Of a stretch of 64,000 bases of DNA, positions 62,215-64,000 are shown piece by piece. The notes beneath the pieces are model-generated. The model saw nothing but the letters and a program-made list of their open reading frames with translations. It searched no databases and was not told where the DNA came from. The first letter of the stretch is position 1, and every line of letters starts with the position of its first letter. The DNA comes from Prochlorococcus sp. MIT 0604 (GTDB lineage: Bacteria; Cyanobacteriota; Cyanobacteriia; PCC-6307; Cyanobiaceae). The stretch spans positions 1,612,001-1,676,000 of the forward strand of contig NZ_CP007753.1 in assembly GCF_000757845.1 (NCBI RefSeq). The letters are read 5' to 3'. The position numbers and the translations under genes were made by a program.

Positions 62215-63114
62215 ATGTCTTCATATCCACCTCATGTAATAGTTTTAATTGGGCCTACTGCAAGTGGCAAAACAGAATTAGCTATTGAAATTGCAGAATA
62301 TTTTAAAACTCGTATACACAATATCGATTCAAGGCAAATTTATAAGTCTATGGATATTGGAACAGCCAAGCCATCTAAAAACCAACAAAAAAAAATTAAG
62401 CATTTTCTAATAGATATGAAGGAGCCAATCAATCCAATGAATGTAAAACAATTTCAAGAAATTGCTCAAAAATCAATTAAAAGAGAAATTAAACAAGATA
62501 AGCTACCTTTTCTTGTAGGAGGTAGTGGGTTGTATATGAACTCAATAACAAAAGGATTTTTTGTACCAGATGTTCCTCCTCAAAATAATTTTAGAAGACA
62601 ATTAGAAGAACTTGGTCAGAAAAAATGTTGGGAACTGTTAAATAATTGTGATCCATTATCAACAAAAAAAATCAGTTTTGCTGACCGCATTAGAACAATA
62701 AGAGCTTTAGAGGTTTTCTACGTAACAGGAAAACCTTTGTCAGCTCTAAAAGTTCAAAATCCGCCTGACTGGAAAGTACTAGAGCTTGGATTAGATAGAG
62801 ATAATTTAAAAGAAAGAATTTTACAAAGAACAAAAAATATGTTTCTATCTGGAATTATTGAGGAGACAAGCCAACTTATCTCTAACTACGGATTTCATTT
62901 GCCAATATTAGAAACCATTGGTTATCGAGAAGCTCGGGACTTTTTAAATAACCATTCAACAATTGACAAAGCAATTGAGTTAACTACGACAAAAACGATC
63001 CAATTTGCTAAAAGACAAAGAACTTGGTTTCGTAATAAAAATAATCCTCTTTGGCTTAATAACAAAAACCTGCTAAAAGATGCAATAATTAAGATAGAGT
63101 CTTTTTTAAGCTAA
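62215..63114 (+). CDS. miaA: tRNA dimethylallyltransferase
   Basis: Adds a dimethylallyl group to A37 of tRNAs that read UNN codons. The 299 residues show P-loop [51 protein letters not shown] and the later [12 protein letters not shown] and [12 protein letters not shown]. It lies 53 bases upstream of infC in the same direction. Confidence 0.97.
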   Translation: MSSYPPHVIVLIGPTASGKTELAIEIAEYFKTRIHNIDSRQIYKSMDIGTAKPSKNQQKKIKHFLIDMKEPINPMNVKQFQEIAQKSIKREIKQDKLPFLVGGSGLYMNSITKGFFVPDVPPQNNFRRQLEELGQKKCWELLNNCDPLSTKKISFADRIRTIRALEVFYVTGKPLSALKVQNPPDWKVLELGLDRDNLKERILQRTKNMFLSGIIEETSQLISNYGFHLPILETIGYREARDFLNNHSTIDKAIELTTTKTIQFAKRQRTWFRNKNNPLWLNNKNLLKDAIIKIESFLS

Positions 63115-63167
63115 CTTTATAAAAACAGATTTTGTTCATCACCCAATCAATTCATTAAATTAACTGA

Positions 63168-63740
63168 ATGCCCCCACGCCCACGCTTTGACCGCCGAGCT
63201 CCCGTTAGAGAGCTGCCAAATATAAACGAAAGAATAAAATACCCTCAATTAAGAGTCGTTGATTCAGATGGAAAACAACTAGGTGTCATAGATAGATTAA
63301 AGGCATTAGAAATAGCATCTCAAAGAGAACTTGATTTAGTTTTGGTGAGCGAAAAAGCAAATCCTCCTGTATGCAGGATAATGGATTATGGAAAATATAA
63401 GTTTGAACAAGAAAAGAAAGCTAAAGAGGCACGGAAAAAATCTCATCAAACAGAAGTCAAAGAAGTAAAAATGAGATACAAAATTGACAAACACGATTAT
63501 GATGTTCGCATAGGTCAAGCTACTAAATTTTTAAAATCTGGAGACAAAGTAAAATGTACTGTAATTTTCAGAGGCAGAGAAATTCAACATTCAAATTTAG
63601 CTGAAACACTTCTTTTAAAAATGGCTAATGACTTAGAAGAGCAATCAGAAGTCCAACAAAAACCAACAAGAGAAGGAAGAAACATGATTATGTTTTTGAG
63701 CCCTAGAAAAACTCCTCTCATTAAAAAAGATGATGGGTGA
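63168..63740 (+). CDS. infC: Translation initiation factor IF-3
   Basis: Keeps 30S subunits free and checks the start codon. The 190 residues have an N-terminal domain ([44 protein letters not shown]), a Lys-rich linker ([24 protein letters not shown]) and a C-terminal domain ([39 protein letters not shown]). The start here is an ATG at 63168, not the ATT used by enterobacteria. Confidence 0.97.
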   Translation: MPPRPRFDRRAPVRELPNINERIKYPQLRVVDSDGKQLGVIDRLKALEIASQRELDLVLVSEKANPPVCRIMDYGKYKFEQEKKAKEARKKSHQTEVKEVKMRYKIDKHDYDVRIGQATKFLKSGDKVKCTVIFRGREIQHSNLAETLLLKMANDLEEQSEVQQKPTREGRNMIMFLSPRKTPLIKKDDG

Positions 63741-63816
63741 AAAAAAGTTATAAAAAATAGGACAAATGTTAAAGTGTCACTATGGTCAAAATAAATTATT
63801 TAGGGGCTTTTAAGAA

Positions 63817-64000
63817 GTGAGATTCCATATTCAACAGGTAAGTGATATCTCTGCATCTACTCAACTATATAATCAAATTTGCTTTGCAATTGCAGCAAGA
63901 CATTATCCTCCAGGACACAGACTTCCTAGCACAAGACAACTTGCAATGCAGACTGGACTCCATCGAAATACGATAAGCAAAGTATATAGACAACTGGAAA
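63817..64000 (+). CDS. GntR-family transcriptional regulator (3' end outside window)
   Basis: The first 61 codons are visible, starting with GTG at 63817. VRFHIQQVSDISASTQLYNQI is followed by AIAARHYPPGHRLPSTRQLA and MQTGLHRNTISKVYRQLE, a GntR-type winged helix-turn-helix (P-G-x-x-L-P-S-x-R-x-L-A then N-T-x-x-x-x-Y-x-x-L). No effector domain can be seen. The short form typical of cyanobacteria is likely but not shown. It follows infC by 76 bases. Confidence 0.85.
   Translation, partial: MRFHIQQVSDISASTQLYNQICFAIAARHYPPGHRLPSTRQLAMQTGLHRNTISKVYRQLE

Overview
The window is a compact, very AT-rich (roughly 30% G+C by eye) piece of chromosome from a marine picocyanobacterium, most likely a high-light-adapted Prochlorococcus. 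The assignment rests on gene content and genome style: photosystem I genes psaD and psaC, the NDH-1 subunit ndhS, bilin genes (heme oxygenase, pebA, pebB) without phycobilisome genes in view, the cyanobacterial gshA and fused panC-cmk, a CCB-type cytochrome b6f assembly factor, rpaB, a cyanobacterial group 2 sigma factor, and very short intergenic gaps. I see no insertion sequence, prophage, integrase, CRISPR array or toxin/defence island. No gap without a gene exceeds 300 bases; the longest are about 210-215 bases (16284-16498 and 23288-23497) and hold only AT-rich spacer.

Layout. 1-8248 (mostly minus): 3' part of speD, recF (with a probable frame disturbance at a poly-A tract beside its start), tRNA-Arg(CCG), an acetyltransferase-like gene, ppc, gshA, trpE, psaD. 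8360-12063 (minus): a chain mrp > rodA > sensor kinase with touching ends. 12221-18473: hemF, a CCB-like membrane protein, an RNase D-like exonuclease, an LpxB-related glycosyltransferase whose 5' end faces tRNA-Cys(GCA), two conserved hypotheticals, purM. 18569-23287: panC-cmk fusion, a low-molecular-weight phosphatase, the ho1 > pebA > pebB operon and a hypothetical. 23498-32976: icd, an orphan DUF1537 sugar-acid kinase, an aldose epimerase, an alpha/beta hydrolase, a CPA2 antiporter, glgP, two small unknown genes. 33055-37325: tRNA-Arg(CCT), rnpB, rnc, ndhS, rimM, glmS, psaC. 37459-42799: acpP-fabF-tkt on plus, then thiC preceded by a TPP riboswitch. 42796-51505: M20 amidohydrolase, TPR protein, ruvB, smpB, lysS, rpaB, mreBCD. 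51638-64000: ssb, DedA, ahcY, tsaE, a PfkB kinase, a second alpha/beta hydrolase, a sigma factor, mgtE, a crcB pair, an SH3-like secreted protein, gyrB, miaA, infC and the 5' end of a GntR-type regulator.

Functionally this is core housekeeping: carbon metabolism (ppc, icd, tkt, glgP), cofactor, tetrapyrrole and amino-acid synthesis (hemF, thiC, panC-cmk, purM, trpE, gshA, peb genes), photosynthetic electron transport (psaC, psaD, ndhS), cell-wall elongation (rodA, mreBCD), RNA processing (rnpB, rnc, rimM, miaA, smpB, infC) and DNA maintenance (recF, ruvB, ssb, gyrB). I did not find a convincing undescribed multi-gene system. The observations most worth checking are the recF 5' homopolymer, the sensor kinase with a degenerate ATP-binding domain, the Mrp protein lacking its usual Cys pair, the orphan DUF1537 kinase, and the near-total absence of space between convergent genes.
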